A stretch of 64,000 bases of DNA, from contig NZ_BAAAEU010000001.1 of assembly GCF_039523175.1 (NCBI RefSeq), positions 418,587 through 482,586 of the forward strand, given 5' to 3'. Both the position numbers and the translations under genes were made by a program. The notes beneath the pieces were generated by a model. It was not told the origin of the DNA. It was given only the letters and a program-made list of their open reading frames with translations, and searched no databases. Source of the stretch: Dokdonella_A soli. Its GTDB lineage: Bacteria; Pseudomonadota; Gammaproteobacteria; Xanthomonadales; Rhodanobacteraceae. Shown piece after piece: positions 18,830 to 27,112 of the stretch (the stretch's first letter is position 1; each line of letters begins with the position of its first letter).

Positions 18830-19984
18830 TCAGCGCTGGTCGATCGGCACGAACTTCAGGTCTTCCGGACCGATGTAGTTTGCGCTCGGACGGATAATCT
18901 TGCCGTCGATGCGCTGCTCGATCACATGCGCACTCCATCCGGAGGTGCGCGAGATCACGAACAACGGCGTGAACATCGCGGTCGGCACGCCCATCATGTG
19001 GTAGCTGACCGCGCTGAACCAGTCGAGGTTCGGGAACATCTTCTTGATCTCCCACATCGTCGATTCGAGGCGTTCGGCGATATCGAACATCTTCATGTTC
19101 TTCTGCGCCGCAGACAGCTCGCGCGCGACTTCCTTGATCACCTTGTTGCGCGGATCGCTGACCGTGTAGACCGGATGGCCGAAGCCGATCACGACTTCCT
19201 TGCGCTCGACTCTCGCACGGATGTCGGCCGCGGCCTCGTCCGGCGTGTCGTAACGCTTCTGGATCTCGAACGCGACCTCGTTCGCGCCGCCGTGCTTCGG
19301 GCCGCGCAGCGCGCCGATCGCGCCGGCGATCGCCGAGTACATGTCGCTGCCGGTGCCGGCGATCACGCGCGCGGCAAAGGTCGACGCGTTGAACTCGTGC
19401 TCAGCATACAGGATCAGGGACGTGTGCATCGCGCGCACCCATAGTTCGCTCGGCTTCTCGCCATGCAGGAGATGCAGGAAGTGCCCGCCGATCGAGTCGT
19501 CGTCGGTTTCGACCTCGATGCGCTTGCCGTTGTGGCTGTAGTGGTGCCAGTACAGCAGGATCGAGCCGAGCGAGGCCATCAGCCGGTCAGCGATGTCGCG
19601 CGCACCGGGTGCGTTGTGATCGTCCTTCTCTGGCAGCGAGCAGCCGAGTGCGGATACCGCGCTACGCATCACGTCCATCGGATGCGCGGATGCGGGCAGC
19701 TGTTCGAGCACGGCCTTCACCGCGGCCGGAATACCGCGCAGCGACTTCAGCTTGGTCTTGTAGCCGGTGAGTTCCGCGCGGTTCGGGAGTTTGCCGTGCA
19801 CGAGCAGGTGCGCGATCTCCTCGAACTCACAGGTGGTCGCGACATCGAGGATGTCGTAGCCACGGTAGTGCAGGTCGTTGCCGCTGCGGCCGACCGTGCA
19901 CAACGCCGTGTTGCCGGCCGCGACGCCAGACAGCGCGACGGATTTCTTGGGCTTGAAAGGAACCGCGGTTGCGTTGTCGCTCAC
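18830..19984 (-). CDS. prpC: 2-methylcitrate synthase PrpC
   Basis: PrpC condenses propionyl-CoA with oxaloacetate to give 2-methylcitrate, the entry step of the methylcitrate cycle. The 384-residue product is a short-form citrate synthase with the conserved catalytic histidines in GALRGPKHGGANE and GFGHPVYTVSDPRN and the catalytic aspartate region nearer the C terminus. The length and the prpB neighbourhood favour 2-methylcitrate synthase over GltA. The start is GTG with GGAGA seven bases upstream. It is the last gene of a prpB - membrane protein - prpC transcription unit and is followed by a REP doublet and a terminator. Confidence 0.95.
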   Translation of the reverse strand: MSDNATAVPFKPKKSVALSGVAAGNTALCTVGRSGNDLHYRGYDILDVATTCEFEEIAHLLVHGKLPNRAELTGYKTKLKSLRGIPAAVKAVLEQLPASAHPMDVMRSAVSALGCSLPEKDDHNAPGARDIADRLMASLGSILLYWHHYSHNGKRIEVETDDDSIGGHFLHLLHGEKPSELWVRAMHTSLILYAEHEFNASTFAARVIAGTGSDMYSAIAGAIGALRGPKHGGANEVAFEIQKRYDTPDEAAADIRARVERKEVVIGFGHPVYTVSDPRNKVIKEVARELSAAQKNMKMFDIAERLESTMWEIKKMFPNLDWFSAVSYHMMGVPTAMFTPLFVISRTSGWSAHVIEQRIDGKIIRPSANYIGPEDLKFVPIDQR

Positions 19985-20061
19985 TTCGTTTCTCCATATT
20001 CAATCGGCGCACGATCGCATGCATGATCGCCCGCATGTGTCTCACGATCCATCGGACCGCG

Positions 20062-20634
20062 TCATTCGTTGAAGACCCGATCCTCCGGCAGCCGCGGGCA
20101 TTCGGCGACTTGCTCCTCGCCCTGGTCGCGCCGCCTGTGGTCCTCGTGCATCCAGCAATCACCGAGGGTCGAGCAGTAACAGATGCGCAGCGTCATGCGC
20201 TCGATACCGGCGCGGAACCTCCGGTATTGCTCCTTGTCCTCCAGCTTGAGGATCGCAACCTTCTCGCCCGCCGACACGACAGTGGAATTGATGGTCGACT
20301 GGTTCATGCTGAAGTCGCCCGGAAGACCGAGCGCCGCGATCACGTGCGGCCAGTCCGGTTGCGGCTTGCCGTCGACCAGCATCTCGACACTGCGCACCTG
20401 CGCCGGGCCAACGCCCTTGTTGATCACGATGCGCGACTGCTCGAAATCCGCCCAGCCGGCCATCAGGTAGGGCCACACCTGCGCGCGTACCTGCTGGCGC
20501 TGGATGTAGGCGGTATAGCCGGAAACCAGCAGTGCCATGACGCCGATCATCGCCGCGATCAGTGCCGCAAGTGCATCCCAGTTGCGCCCGCCACGCGCAG
20601 CGTCGAGTGCATTCGACAAAGGATCGTCGCTCAT
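20062..20634 (-). CDS. Single-pass membrane protein of unknown function between prpB and prpC
   Basis: This 190-residue protein has a short cytoplasmic N terminus and one transmembrane helix (about residues 20-42, ALIAAMIGVMALLVSGYTAY). A soluble domain of about 145 residues follows, beginning QRQQVRAQVWPYL and containing four cysteines near CYCSTLGDCW. Proteins with the SGYTAYxQRQQVRAQVWPYL segment occur as hypothetical proteins in related bacteria; no function is established that I know of. It begins only 4 bases after the prpB stop and ends 77 bases before prpC, so it should be co-transcribed with the methylcitrate genes. A role in sensing or in membrane association of the pathway would be speculation. 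Confidence 0.82.
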   Translation of the reverse strand: MSDDPLSNALDAARGGRNWDALAALIAAMIGVMALLVSGYTAYIQRQQVRAQVWPYLMAGWADFEQSRIVINKGVGPAQVRSVEMLVDGKPQPDWPHVIAALGLPGDFSMNQSTINSTVVSAGEKVAILKLEDKEQYRRFRAGIERMTLRICYCSTLGDCWMHEDHRRRDQGEEQVAECPRLPEDRVFNE

Positions 20635-20638
20635 CGAA

Positions 20639-21532
20639 TCAGTCTTCCGCCTTGCCTTCGGCGAACAGCGCGTCGAGCTTCTGCTCGTAGGCGTGGTAAC
20701 CGAGGAAGTCGTACAACTCCGCGCGTGTCTGCATGGTCGGCACAGCGGCCTTCTGCGTGCCGTCGCGACGCACGGTCTCGTAGAAGTTCAGCGCCGCCTT
20801 GTTCATCGCACGGTACGCGCCGCAGCAATAGAGCACGATGTCGACGCCGGCGGATTTCAGCTCGTCGGTGGTGAACAGCGGCGTCTGGCCGAACTCGGTG
20901 ATGTTCGCCAGGATCGGCGCCTTCACCGCGTCCTTGAACTGGCGATACTGCTCCAGCGTGTAGATCGCCTCGGGGAAGATCATGTCGGCGCCGGCCTCGA
21001 CGCAGGCGATCGCACGCTCGATCGCCGGCTCCAGGCCTTCCACCGCGATCGCGTCGGTGCGCGCCATGATCACGAAGCCTGGATCGTGGCGCGCGTCGAC
21101 CGCGGACTTGATGCGATCGACCATCTCGTCCTTCGGCACGATCGCCTTGCCTGGACGATGTCCGCAACGCTTGGCCGCGACCTGGTCCTCGATATGCAGC
21201 GCGCCGGCGCCGGCCTTGATCAGCGAACGCACCGTGCGCGCGATGTTGAATGCGCCGCCCCAGCCGGTGTCCACATCGACCAGCAGCGGCAGGTCGCAGA
21301 CGTCGGTGATGCGGCGGATGTCGGTCAGCACGTCTTCCATCGTGCTGATGCCGAGATCCGGCATGCCCAGCGAATTCGCAGCGACGCCGCCGCCGGACAG
21401 GTAGATCGCCTTGAATCCGGTGCGCTGCGCCATCCGCGCGGCGTAGGCGGTGATCGTGCCGACCACCTGCAGCGGGTGTTCTTCGGCGACGGCGGCGCGA
21501 AAGCGCGCGCCGGGAGATGCGTTCGTACTCAT
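20639..21532 (-). CDS. prpB: 2-methylisocitrate lyase PrpB
   Basis: PrpB cleaves 2-methylisocitrate into pyruvate and succinate, the last step of the methylcitrate cycle. The 297-residue product belongs to the isocitrate-lyase/PEP-mutase superfamily. It shows VVGTITAYAARMAQRTGFKAIYLSG near the N terminus, the metal-binding LLVDVDTGWGG segment and the catalytic loop with EDQVAAKRCGHRPGK, whose cysteine is the general acid. The start is fixed by GGAGG four bases before the ATG. A TAAAAT box at 21555-21560 on the minus strand may be the -10 of the prpB promoter; the -35 is poor. No PrpR regulator is seen in the window. Confidence 0.96.
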   Translation of the reverse strand: MSTNASPGARFRAAVAEEHPLQVVGTITAYAARMAQRTGFKAIYLSGGGVAANSLGMPDLGISTMEDVLTDIRRITDVCDLPLLVDVDTGWGGAFNIARTVRSLIKAGAGALHIEDQVAAKRCGHRPGKAIVPKDEMVDRIKSAVDARHDPGFVIMARTDAIAVEGLEPAIERAIACVEAGADMIFPEAIYTLEQYRQFKDAVKAPILANITEFGQTPLFTTDELKSAGVDIVLYCCGAYRAMNKAALNFYETVRRDGTQKAAVPTMQTRAELYDFLGYHAYEQKLDALFAEGKAED

Positions 21533-21560
21533 GGATCCTCCGGGCGGATTCGGGATTTTA

Positions 21561-21994
21561 GCCGATCCCGCCGCTTCGCCACTGGCCTTCCGGATGGATT
21601 CAAGCCGAGCATGCATCGCATGACGCGGCGGCGTGGCGTCATTGCGCCGCGCCGGCATCAGCGGCGACCGACTGATGCGGCATCGGCGTCGAACGCATGT
21701 CACGAATGCGAATCGATCTTCAGCATGCGCAGGGCAGCAATGCAGGTCGCTGAGCGGGGAGCACCTTGCGCCGAAATCGAGCAACGCGCCCCTCGGCGAC
21801 CTCGACGACACCCCGGAACAGCTGGAGATTCGTGCGCTCGGGCAGCCGCGCCAGCCTGGGGTCGGAATACGCATGACGCCTGCTGCTGTGCCGGACGGAT
21901 CGCGGCCGGATAGCTGCAATCCTTGAGATGCAGACGGCCGCGGCTTCAGGCGGGCTCCAGTTTCTGCAATGCACCATTTAAAATGTGAATTTCA
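21561..21994. other. Non-coding stretch upstream of prpB
   Basis: More than 400 bases lie between the prpB promoter area and the gene remnants that begin near 21995. I see no convincing gene here; open frames have atypical composition and no ribosome site. A short AT-rich patch (ATTTAAAATGTGAATTTC around 21977-21995) stands out and could be the old promoter of the decayed gene that follows. Confidence 0.5.
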
Positions 21995-22285
21995 TTGCAT
22001 TTTGAGGGCGTAAGGTGCCAACCCCGTCTTGCGATGGAGTCGATCACGGGCACCAGGGCCACGAACTTCAGCGCACAGAAGCCGACCTGGGTGCCCAAGA
22101 CCGACCAGATCTATGCGAGCAGCGGCGGCGGTGCCGCGTTCGGGCGCACGCCGGACGTGATCTATCTCGGCTCCGGGGACCCGTTCGACACCGGCGTCGG
22201 CGGCATCATGTACAAATCCACCGGCGGCGCCGATCGCTGGTCCGCGCGGATCGTCTTGCCGGGCGCGGGCCATCTGGCTGCGCAG
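21995..22285 (+). pseudogene. Fragment of a BNR/sortilin-type beta-propeller gene
   Basis: In the + strand frame beginning near 22034 the translation contains TPDVIYLGSGDPFDTGVGG followed by IMYKSTGGADRW. This is the repeat signature of BNR/VPS10-type propellers (compare PDVIYAGSGQPEPRYD and VYKSTDGGVHW in the large protein at 42909-46124). Only about one repeat is present, without a signal peptide or the rest of the propeller. The similarity ends abruptly at about 22250-22285, where a different remnant begins. I read it as a truncated gene piece left by a deletion. Confidence 0.5.
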
Positions 22286-22520
22286 CGCTCCGCGCACCGG
22301 CAATGCCGCATTCGATCGCCAGCTCGCAGACTCGATGAGCGCGATCAAGGGCGCACCGCTCAAGCGCGTCGCGGTCACGCGAACCGCAACCGACAAAGTC
22401 CGCGAAGAGACCACGACGTCCACGCTGGAAGTCACGCGCATCGATCGGCACGGGATTTCCGCTAAGGATTTTGCCCCACCGTTCAAGTGCACGCCGCGCA
22501 AGCCGGAAGACATGCGCTGA
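22260..22520 (+). pseudogene. C-terminal fragment of an unrecognised (DUF4412-like) gene
   Basis: In another + strand frame a segment without its own start reads NAAFDRQLADSMSAIKGAPL, continues RVAVTRTATDKVREETTTST and ends with TRIDRHGISAKDFAPP and a stop at 22520. The pattern of a lysine-rich beta strand, a thr-rich strand and a closing strand before a Pro-rich end resembles the C terminus of DUF4412-type periplasmic proteins. That resemblance is weak and from memory. Because it lacks an N terminus and abuts the propeller fragment, it is most simply the 3' end of a gene joined by deletion. An internal ATG at 22335 could give a 61-residue product, but no ribosome site precedes it. Confidence 0.4.
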
Positions 22521-22671
22521 TTCGCGCGTTCCGGCTGGCGACTTCAGCGCGTACGAGTGACGCGGGCTCCATCGACTGAACGCATGCCGCATGGCGTGGC
22601 ATGCGCGGTCAACGCATATCCGTTCCAGACGTTTCCGTCGGCGTACCCCTTCTCCGCAAAGAGGACCGACG

Positions 22672-22839
22672 ATGAAACATTTCACCAAAGCGTTGTTGAT
22701 CGCCGCCGCGCTTGTCGGGCCGCTGTTCGCCAGCGGCTGCGTGTTCGTGCCGGCGCGGCCCTATGCCGCCAGCGCCTGGGTGCCCGGTCATTGGGGCGGG
22801 CCGTATGGCACGGTGTGGGTAGGCGGCCACTGGCGGTAA
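22672..22839 (+). CDS. Small lipoprotein with YXWGXW-like motif
   Basis: This 55-residue product starts MKHFTKALLIAAALVGP and has a lipobox (FASGC, Cys23), so the mature peptide has about 33 residues. It ends with WVPGHWGGPYGTVWVGGHWR, the aromatic-glycine pattern of YXWGXW-repeat lipoproteins, which are common and uncharacterised in proteobacteria. GAGGA lies about 7 bases before the ATG. It is expected to sit on the periplasmic face of a membrane. Its function is unknown. It stands alone between the decayed region and the TetR gene. Confidence 0.72.
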   Translation: MKHFTKALLIAAALVGPLFASGCVFVPARPYAASAWVPGHWGGPYGTVWVGGHWR

Positions 22840-23142
22840 GTATCCCCAGGCAAAGCTAGGGGCTTCGGATGGACGGAGCGGCTCAACGCGGCTGAAAAGG
22901 AACAAGGCCCGTCCGATGTGGCACGCGATTCCCCTCGCACGCTCGTCCGGCCCGCCGCACACCCACACCCGTTCGTGCTGATTCTTCGAAAAGCTCAGGG
23001 CAGGGTACGCCTGCGGCGTATCGAAACACGAACGGCTCGACACCGCGCGGGTCGCCGTGACTCACGGCATCCTGCCGCTCGCTTTTCGGGCCGGGTGCAT
23101 TCAACGCATCCCTGCGCTTCGCCCTTCGGGCAGCTTCGCTGT

Positions 23143-23168
23143 GCAAAACGGCCATCCTGCCGTTTTGC
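23143..23168. repeat. Perfect inverted repeat
   Basis: GCAAAACGG and CCGTTTTGC form a 9-bp stem with the 8-base loop CCATCCTG, in a gene-free stretch. No similar copy was noticed elsewhere in the window. Confidence 0.6.
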
Positions 23169-23245
23169 CGCCGTTCGCGCGCTCCGGCGCGCGCAGTCGA
23201 TCCCTCGGGGCGAATGGCTCCATCGGACTCCGCGCACTGGGCTTT

Positions 23246-23267
23246 TAATTAATTGTTCAGTTAATTA
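23246..23267. promoter_or_regulatory. Palindromic operator of the TetR/efflux operon
   Basis: TAATTAA (23246-23252) and TTAATTA (23261-23267) are perfect inverted arms around an 8-base centre, and the centre itself is partly symmetric, so the 22-bp site is symmetric at all but two base pairs. It is an AT island in a GC-rich background and ends 10 bases before the TetR start codon, the usual place for an autoregulatory TetR operator. A TATATT box at 23266-23271 overlaps its edge. Confidence 0.75.
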
Positions 23268-23277
23268 TATTGTGCGC

Positions 23278-23934
23278 ATGGCCCGATCCATTTCCTCGCG
23301 CAGCCGCACGCCCGGACGTCCACCGAACGCGCGCGGTGACCAGCGTGAGCGCCTGCTCGACGTCGCAATCAAACTGTTCGCCAAGCAGGGCATCGCCGCG
23401 ACGCCGCTGAATGCGATCGCGCGTCAGGCTCGCGTCACGCCCGCGCTGCTGCACTACTACTTCGGCACCCGCGAGCAACTGCTCGATGCACTGCTCGAGG
23501 AACGCTTCGTGCCGCTGCTCGGCACGCTGCGCGTTGGCCTGCTCACTCACGCCGACGATCCGGTGAGGCAGATCGGCGATTTCGTGCGCGGCCTGCTCGA
23601 CGTGCTGACCGCCAATCCCTGGGTACCGCCACTGTGGCTGCGCGAAGTGCTCAGCGAAGGCGGACTGTTGCGCGACCGCCTGATCGGGCGCGTCGCCAAA
23701 CCACTCGCGCCGCTGATCAGCCAGGCGATCGCGCAAGCGCAGGCGCGCGGCGCGATCAATCGCGACCTCGACCCTCGCCTGCTGGTGGTGTCGCTGATCG
23801 GCCTGACCATGTTTCCACTGGCGGCGCGTTCGATCTGGACGCGCATCTTCGATGCCGACGACATCGGCCCCGAGGACTTGGCACGACACACCCTCGCACT
23901 GCTCGAACGCGGACTGGAGATCGACCATGAATGA
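23278..23934 (+). CDS. TetR-family regulator of the adjacent efflux operon (CecR-like)
   Basis: The 218-residue product has a TetR helix-turn-helix at about residues 25-70 (LLDVAIKLFAKQGIAATPL, with VTPALLHYYFGTREQLLDAL as recognition region). Its all-helical ligand domain is like those of CecR/YbiH regulators. It heads an operon with a HlyD-type adaptor, an ABC ATPase and a permease, the arrangement of E. coli cecR-ybhGFSR, so it probably represses these genes until a drug-like ligand binds. No Shine-Dalgarno is present, and the likely -10 box at 23266-23271 would place the transcript start within a few bases of the ATG, which suggests a leaderless message. It overlaps the next gene by 8 bases. 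Confidence 0.92.
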   Translation: MARSISSRSRTPGRPPNARGDQRERLLDVAIKLFAKQGIAATPLNAIARQARVTPALLHYYFGTREQLLDALLEERFVPLLGTLRVGLLTHADDPVRQIGDFVRGLLDVLTANPWVPPLWLREVLSEGGLLRDRLIGRVAKPLAPLISQAIAQAQARGAINRDLDPRLLVVSLIGLTMFPLAARSIWTRIFDADDIGPEDLARHTLALLERGLEIDHE

Positions 23935-24922
23935 CCGCACACGCCTTCCTTCCGGCATCCGGTATACGCGCCATCTCGTGTTGCCCGCCCTGGCCCTGCT
24001 CATGGCCGGCTGTGCGCGGCAAGCGCCGCCGCCACTGCTGGGCACCTTGGAATGGGAGCGCATCGGCGTCGCCGCCGAAGTCTCCGAACCGATCCTGCGC
24101 ATCGCGGTCGCCGAAGGCGACGACGTTCATGCGGGCGATCTGATCCTGGAACTCGATCCGCACCGTACCGACGCGCAGTTGATGCAGTCCACGGCCGATG
24201 TGCACAAGGCCGAAGCCGCGCTCGCCGAATTGCGCCATGGCACGCGCATCGAAACGATCGATGCTGCTCGCGCGACGCTGGCCGGCGCCGAGTCGACGCA
24301 GGCGAATGCGCGCCGGGAGCGCGACCGCCTCGCCGAGATCCGCAAGCGCGGCCTGATCGCCCAGGCCGATCTCGACAATGCCGAAACTGCGTTGCGCACA
24401 TCCACGTCGCAAGCGAACACCGCGCGCGCGAATCTCGCCCAGCTGCTCAACGGCACGCGCATCGAGGACATCCAGCAAGCAGAAGCCGCGCTCGCCTCCG
24501 CGCAGGCAAACGCGCAGCGCCTGGCACTGACGCGCGCGCGACTGGACGTGCGTGCGCCACGCGACGGCCGGATCGACGCGCTGCCGTTCAAGCTCGGCGA
24601 CCAGCCGCCACTCGGCGCGACCGTGGTCAGCCTGCTTTCCGGCGCTGCACCCTATGCGCGCATCTACGTGCCGGCGAGCCAGCGCGCGCGCCTGGCGCCG
24701 GGCGGACGCTGCCACGTGACCGTGCAGGGCGTTGCCGATGGCTTCTCCGCAGCGATCCGCAGCGTGCGTTCCGACCCGGCATTCACTCCGTACTACGCAT
24801 TGACCGGGGACGATGCGAGCCGGCTCGCCTACCGCGCCGAACTCGTGCTCGACGGTGACGCCGCGAAGAAACTGCCGGCCGGACTGCCGGCGCAAGCGGA
24901 GTGCCAGAACCATGGCAGCTGA
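23927..24922 (+). CDS. HlyD/YbhG-family membrane-fusion lipoprotein
   Basis: This is the periplasmic adaptor of an ABC exporter, 331 residues long. A lipobox (LLMAGC, Cys29) indicates lipid anchoring. The order of domains is the first half of a lipoyl/barrel-sandwich domain (EPILRIAVAEGDDVHAGDLI), a long alanine-rich coiled-coil hairpin of about 110 residues with two similar turns (ELRHGTRIETI and QLLNGTRIEDI), the second half (DVRAPRDGRIDAL) and a beta-barrel domain. The repeated GTRIE turn is typical of YbhG. It overlaps the TetR gene by 8 bases and precedes the ATPase gene by 36 bases. Confidence 0.92.
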   Translation: MNDRTRLPSGIRYTRHLVLPALALLMAGCARQAPPPLLGTLEWERIGVAAEVSEPILRIAVAEGDDVHAGDLILELDPHRTDAQLMQSTADVHKAEAALAELRHGTRIETIDAARATLAGAESTQANARRERDRLAEIRKRGLIAQADLDNAETALRTSTSQANTARANLAQLLNGTRIEDIQQAEAALASAQANAQRLALTRARLDVRAPRDGRIDALPFKLGDQPPLGATVVSLLSGAAPYARIYVPASQRARLAPGGRCHVTVQGVADGFSAAIRSVRSDPAFTPYYALTGDDASRLAYRAELVLDGDAAKKLPAGLPAQAECQNHGS

Positions 24923-24958
24923 CCGCAGCCGCCGCGTGCATGCAACGGGACCATCACT

Positions 24959-25912
24959 GTGAACGCACACGACAACGGCGCGGTCATTACCGCACGCGGG
25001 CTGACCAAGCGCTTCGGTGATCTCGTTGCTGTCGATGGCCTCGACCTCGACGTGCGTCGCGCCGAAGTCCATGGTTTCCTGGGGCCGAATGGCAGCGGCA
25101 AATCGACGACGATCCGCATGCTGTGCGGCTTGCTGGCGCCGAGCGCGGGCGACATCCGCGTGCTCGGCCACCCGCTGCCGCGCGACGCCGAAACGGTCAA
25201 GCGTTCGATCGGCTACATGACACAGAAGTTCTCGCTGTACGACGATCTCAGCGTCCACGAGAACCTCGAATTTCTCGCTGCGGTGCATGGTCTGCGCGGC
25301 GCGCAGGCGCGCCGGCGCCTCGACGCGATGCTCGAACGCTACCGCCTGGGCGATCTTCGACGCCAGCTCGCCGGCACGATGTCCGGCGGCCAGAAGCAGC
25401 GCCTTGCGCTCGCCGGCGCGGTGATGCACGAACCCGAACTTCTGCTGCTCGACGAGCCGACCAGCGCGGTCGATCCGCAGTCGCGCCGCGATTTCTGGGA
25501 TGCGCTGTTCGACCTGGCCGAGGCCGGCACGACGCTGCTGGTGTCGACGCACTACATGGACGAGGCCGAGCGCTGTCATCGCCTGGCGATCCTCGATCAC
25601 GGCCGCCTGGTCGCCGACGGCAGTCCGCAGGAACTGATGGCGAATCTGCCGGGCTCGACCCTGCAGGTGCAGTGCGCGGAAACGCGCCGCGTGCAGCGTG
25701 CGCTGGCGGCCGAGACGCACGTGCTCGGCGTCGCGCAGATCGGCAGCAGCCTGCGCGTGCTCACCGACCGCCGCGACGGTATCGACTGGCTGCGCGAGCG
25801 CGTGCGCGCGATCGACGCAAGCGCCCTTGTCGAAACGGTGGCCGCGAACCTGGAAGACGTATTCGTCGCCGCGACCCGCGCGCATGGGCAATCCACGGAG
25901 GACGCCACATGA
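24959..25912 (+). CDS. ABC exporter ATP-binding protein (YbhF-like, single ATPase domain)
   Basis: The 317-residue cytoplasmic ATPase energises the adjacent ABC-2 permease. Visible motifs are Walker A GPNGSGKST, the Q-loop in MTQKFSLYDDLSV, the signature MSGGQKQR, Walker B LLLLDEPTSAVDP and the switch His in STHYMDEAERC. A C-terminal domain of about 90 residues ends NLEDVFVAAT, as in drug/lipid exporters. E. coli YbhF carries two ATPase domains in one chain; this one has a single domain, so it must dimerise. It starts with GTG and its stop codon overlaps the permease start (ATGA). Confidence 0.95.
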   Translation: MNAHDNGAVITARGLTKRFGDLVAVDGLDLDVRRAEVHGFLGPNGSGKSTTIRMLCGLLAPSAGDIRVLGHPLPRDAETVKRSIGYMTQKFSLYDDLSVHENLEFLAAVHGLRGAQARRRLDAMLERYRLGDLRRQLAGTMSGGQKQRLALAGAVMHEPELLLLDEPTSAVDPQSRRDFWDALFDLAEAGTTLLVSTHYMDEAERCHRLAILDHGRLVADGSPQELMANLPGSTLQVQCAETRRVQRALAAETHVLGVAQIGSSLRVLTDRRDGIDWLRERVRAIDASALVETVAANLEDVFVAATRAHGQSTEDAT

Positions 25913-27021
25913 AATTCGCACGCCTGCTCGCCGTGGTGCGCAAGGAGCTGGTCCAACTCGCCCGCGACCGGCTGACGTTCGCGATGATCGTCGGCATTCC
26001 GACACTGCAGCTGCTGCTGTTCGGCTTCGCGATCAATCTCGACATCCGTCATCTGCCGGCCGCTGTGCTCGACCAGGCGAACACCGCGCATTCGCGTGAG
26101 CTCGTTGCCGAACTCGCGTCTTCGCAGGTGCTCGATTTCCGCTATCGATTGAACGCGCCGCAGCAGATCGACGAACAGATGCGGCGCGGCACGATCAACG
26201 CGGCCATCGTAATCCCACCCGACTTCGAGACGCGTCTGGCGCGACCGGATCGCCCTGCGTGGCAGGTCGTGGTCGACGGCTCGGACCAGTCGGTGCAGGC
26301 CGCGGCGCGCCAGCTCGGCAGCTTTCCTCTGGCGACGCTCGGCTACGGTTCCGCGGAGAGTCCGCCGGGCGCCCAGGCCGTGCCCGGCGTGGAGATCGTG
26401 AATCTCTACAATCCGCAACGGCGCGCGCCGGTGAACACCGTGCCCGGCCTGATCGGCGTGATCCTCGCGATGACGATGGTGATCTTCACTGCAATGGCGA
26501 TCGTGCGCGAACGCGAGCGCGGCAACATGGAGATGCTGATCGCGACGCCGCTCTCGCCGTTCGAGCTGACCATCGGCAAGGTGCTGCCCTATATCGGCAT
26601 CGGCCTCATACAGGTCACGCTGATCCTGCTGCTCGGCGAGTTCGTGTTCGGAGTGCCGGTGCGCGGGTCGATCCTCGATGTCTACCTCGCCGCGCTGGTC
26701 TACATCGGGGCGATGCTCACGCTCGGCGTGTTCATCTCCACCTTGGCGAACAGCCAGTTCCAGGCGATGCAGATGGCGTTCTTCACGTTCCTGCCGCAGA
26801 TCCTGCTGTCCGGCTTCATGTTCCCTTACGACGGCATGCCGCGGCCCGCGCAGTGGCTTGCGGAAGTATTTCCGCTGACTCATTTCCTGCGGCTCATTCG
26901 CGGCATCATGTTGCGCGAAGCGCACCTCGGCGAGATGTGGCACGAGATCGCCGCGCTCGCCGTCTTCATCACGGTGATGCTCGCCATCGCGCTACGGCGC
27001 TTCCGCAAGACACTGGATTGA
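25909..27021 (+). CDS. ABC-2 type exporter permease (YbhS/YbhR-like)
   Basis: The 370-residue inner-membrane protein has the ABC-2 permease layout: a first helix (FAMIVGIPTLQLLLFGFAI), a large periplasmic domain of about 140 residues, then five helices toward the C terminus, with the family motif RERERGNMEMLIATPLSPFE on a cytoplasmic helix and LSGFMFPYDGMPRPAQWLAEVFPLTHF near the end. It is translationally coupled to the ATPase. E. coli has two different permeases (YbhS, YbhR); only one is found here, so it probably works as a homodimer. The operon seems to end here, with a hairpin at 27045-27070. Confidence 0.94.
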   Translation: MKFARLLAVVRKELVQLARDRLTFAMIVGIPTLQLLLFGFAINLDIRHLPAAVLDQANTAHSRELVAELASSQVLDFRYRLNAPQQIDEQMRRGTINAAIVIPPDFETRLARPDRPAWQVVVDGSDQSVQAAARQLGSFPLATLGYGSAESPPGAQAVPGVEIVNLYNPQRRAPVNTVPGLIGVILAMTMVIFTAMAIVRERERGNMEMLIATPLSPFELTIGKVLPYIGIGLIQVTLILLLGEFVFGVPVRGSILDVYLAALVYIGAMLTLGVFISTLANSQFQAMQMAFFTFLPQILLSGFMFPYDGMPRPAQWLAEVFPLTHFLRLIRGIMLREAHLGEMWHEIAALAVFITVMLAIALRRFRKTLD

Positions 27022-27044
27022 GCAGCCGAAGGCGATGAGGAACC

Positions 27045-27070
27045 GCCCTCTCTCCCTGTGGAGAGAGGGC
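27045..27070. repeat. Palindromic hairpin between convergent genes (CCCTCTCTCC variant)
   Basis: GCCCTCTCTCC (27045-27055) and GGAGAGAGGGC (27060-27070) form an 11-bp stem with the loop CTGT. It lies between the 3' ends of the ABC permease gene and the S46 peptidase gene and may act as a two-way terminator, although no long T-run follows. It resembles the palindromes at 2951-2987 and 3128-3159. Confidence 0.7.
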
Positions 27071-27112
27071 CTATTTGCGATGGCCGCGCGGCGCGAGATC
27101 GTCGGCCTGGTG

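Larger units (their letters stand above)
22840..23277. other. Non-coding stretch with inverted repeats upstream of the TetR gene
   Basis: This 438-base stretch has no credible gene. It contains many short inverted repeats, the clearest being GCAAAACGG (23143-23151) with CCGTTTTGC (23160-23168) and an 8-base loop; a second GC-rich one (GCGCGCTCCGGCGCGCGC) follows shortly after. The last 35 bases are AT-rich and form the operator/promoter of the TetR gene. The hairpins may be old repeat elements or terminators. Confidence 0.55.

Noticed and set aside
23756..26005. A 749-codon minus-strand open frame across the efflux operon
   Set aside because: It overlaps three well-supported genes on the other strand and has no recognisable domain.
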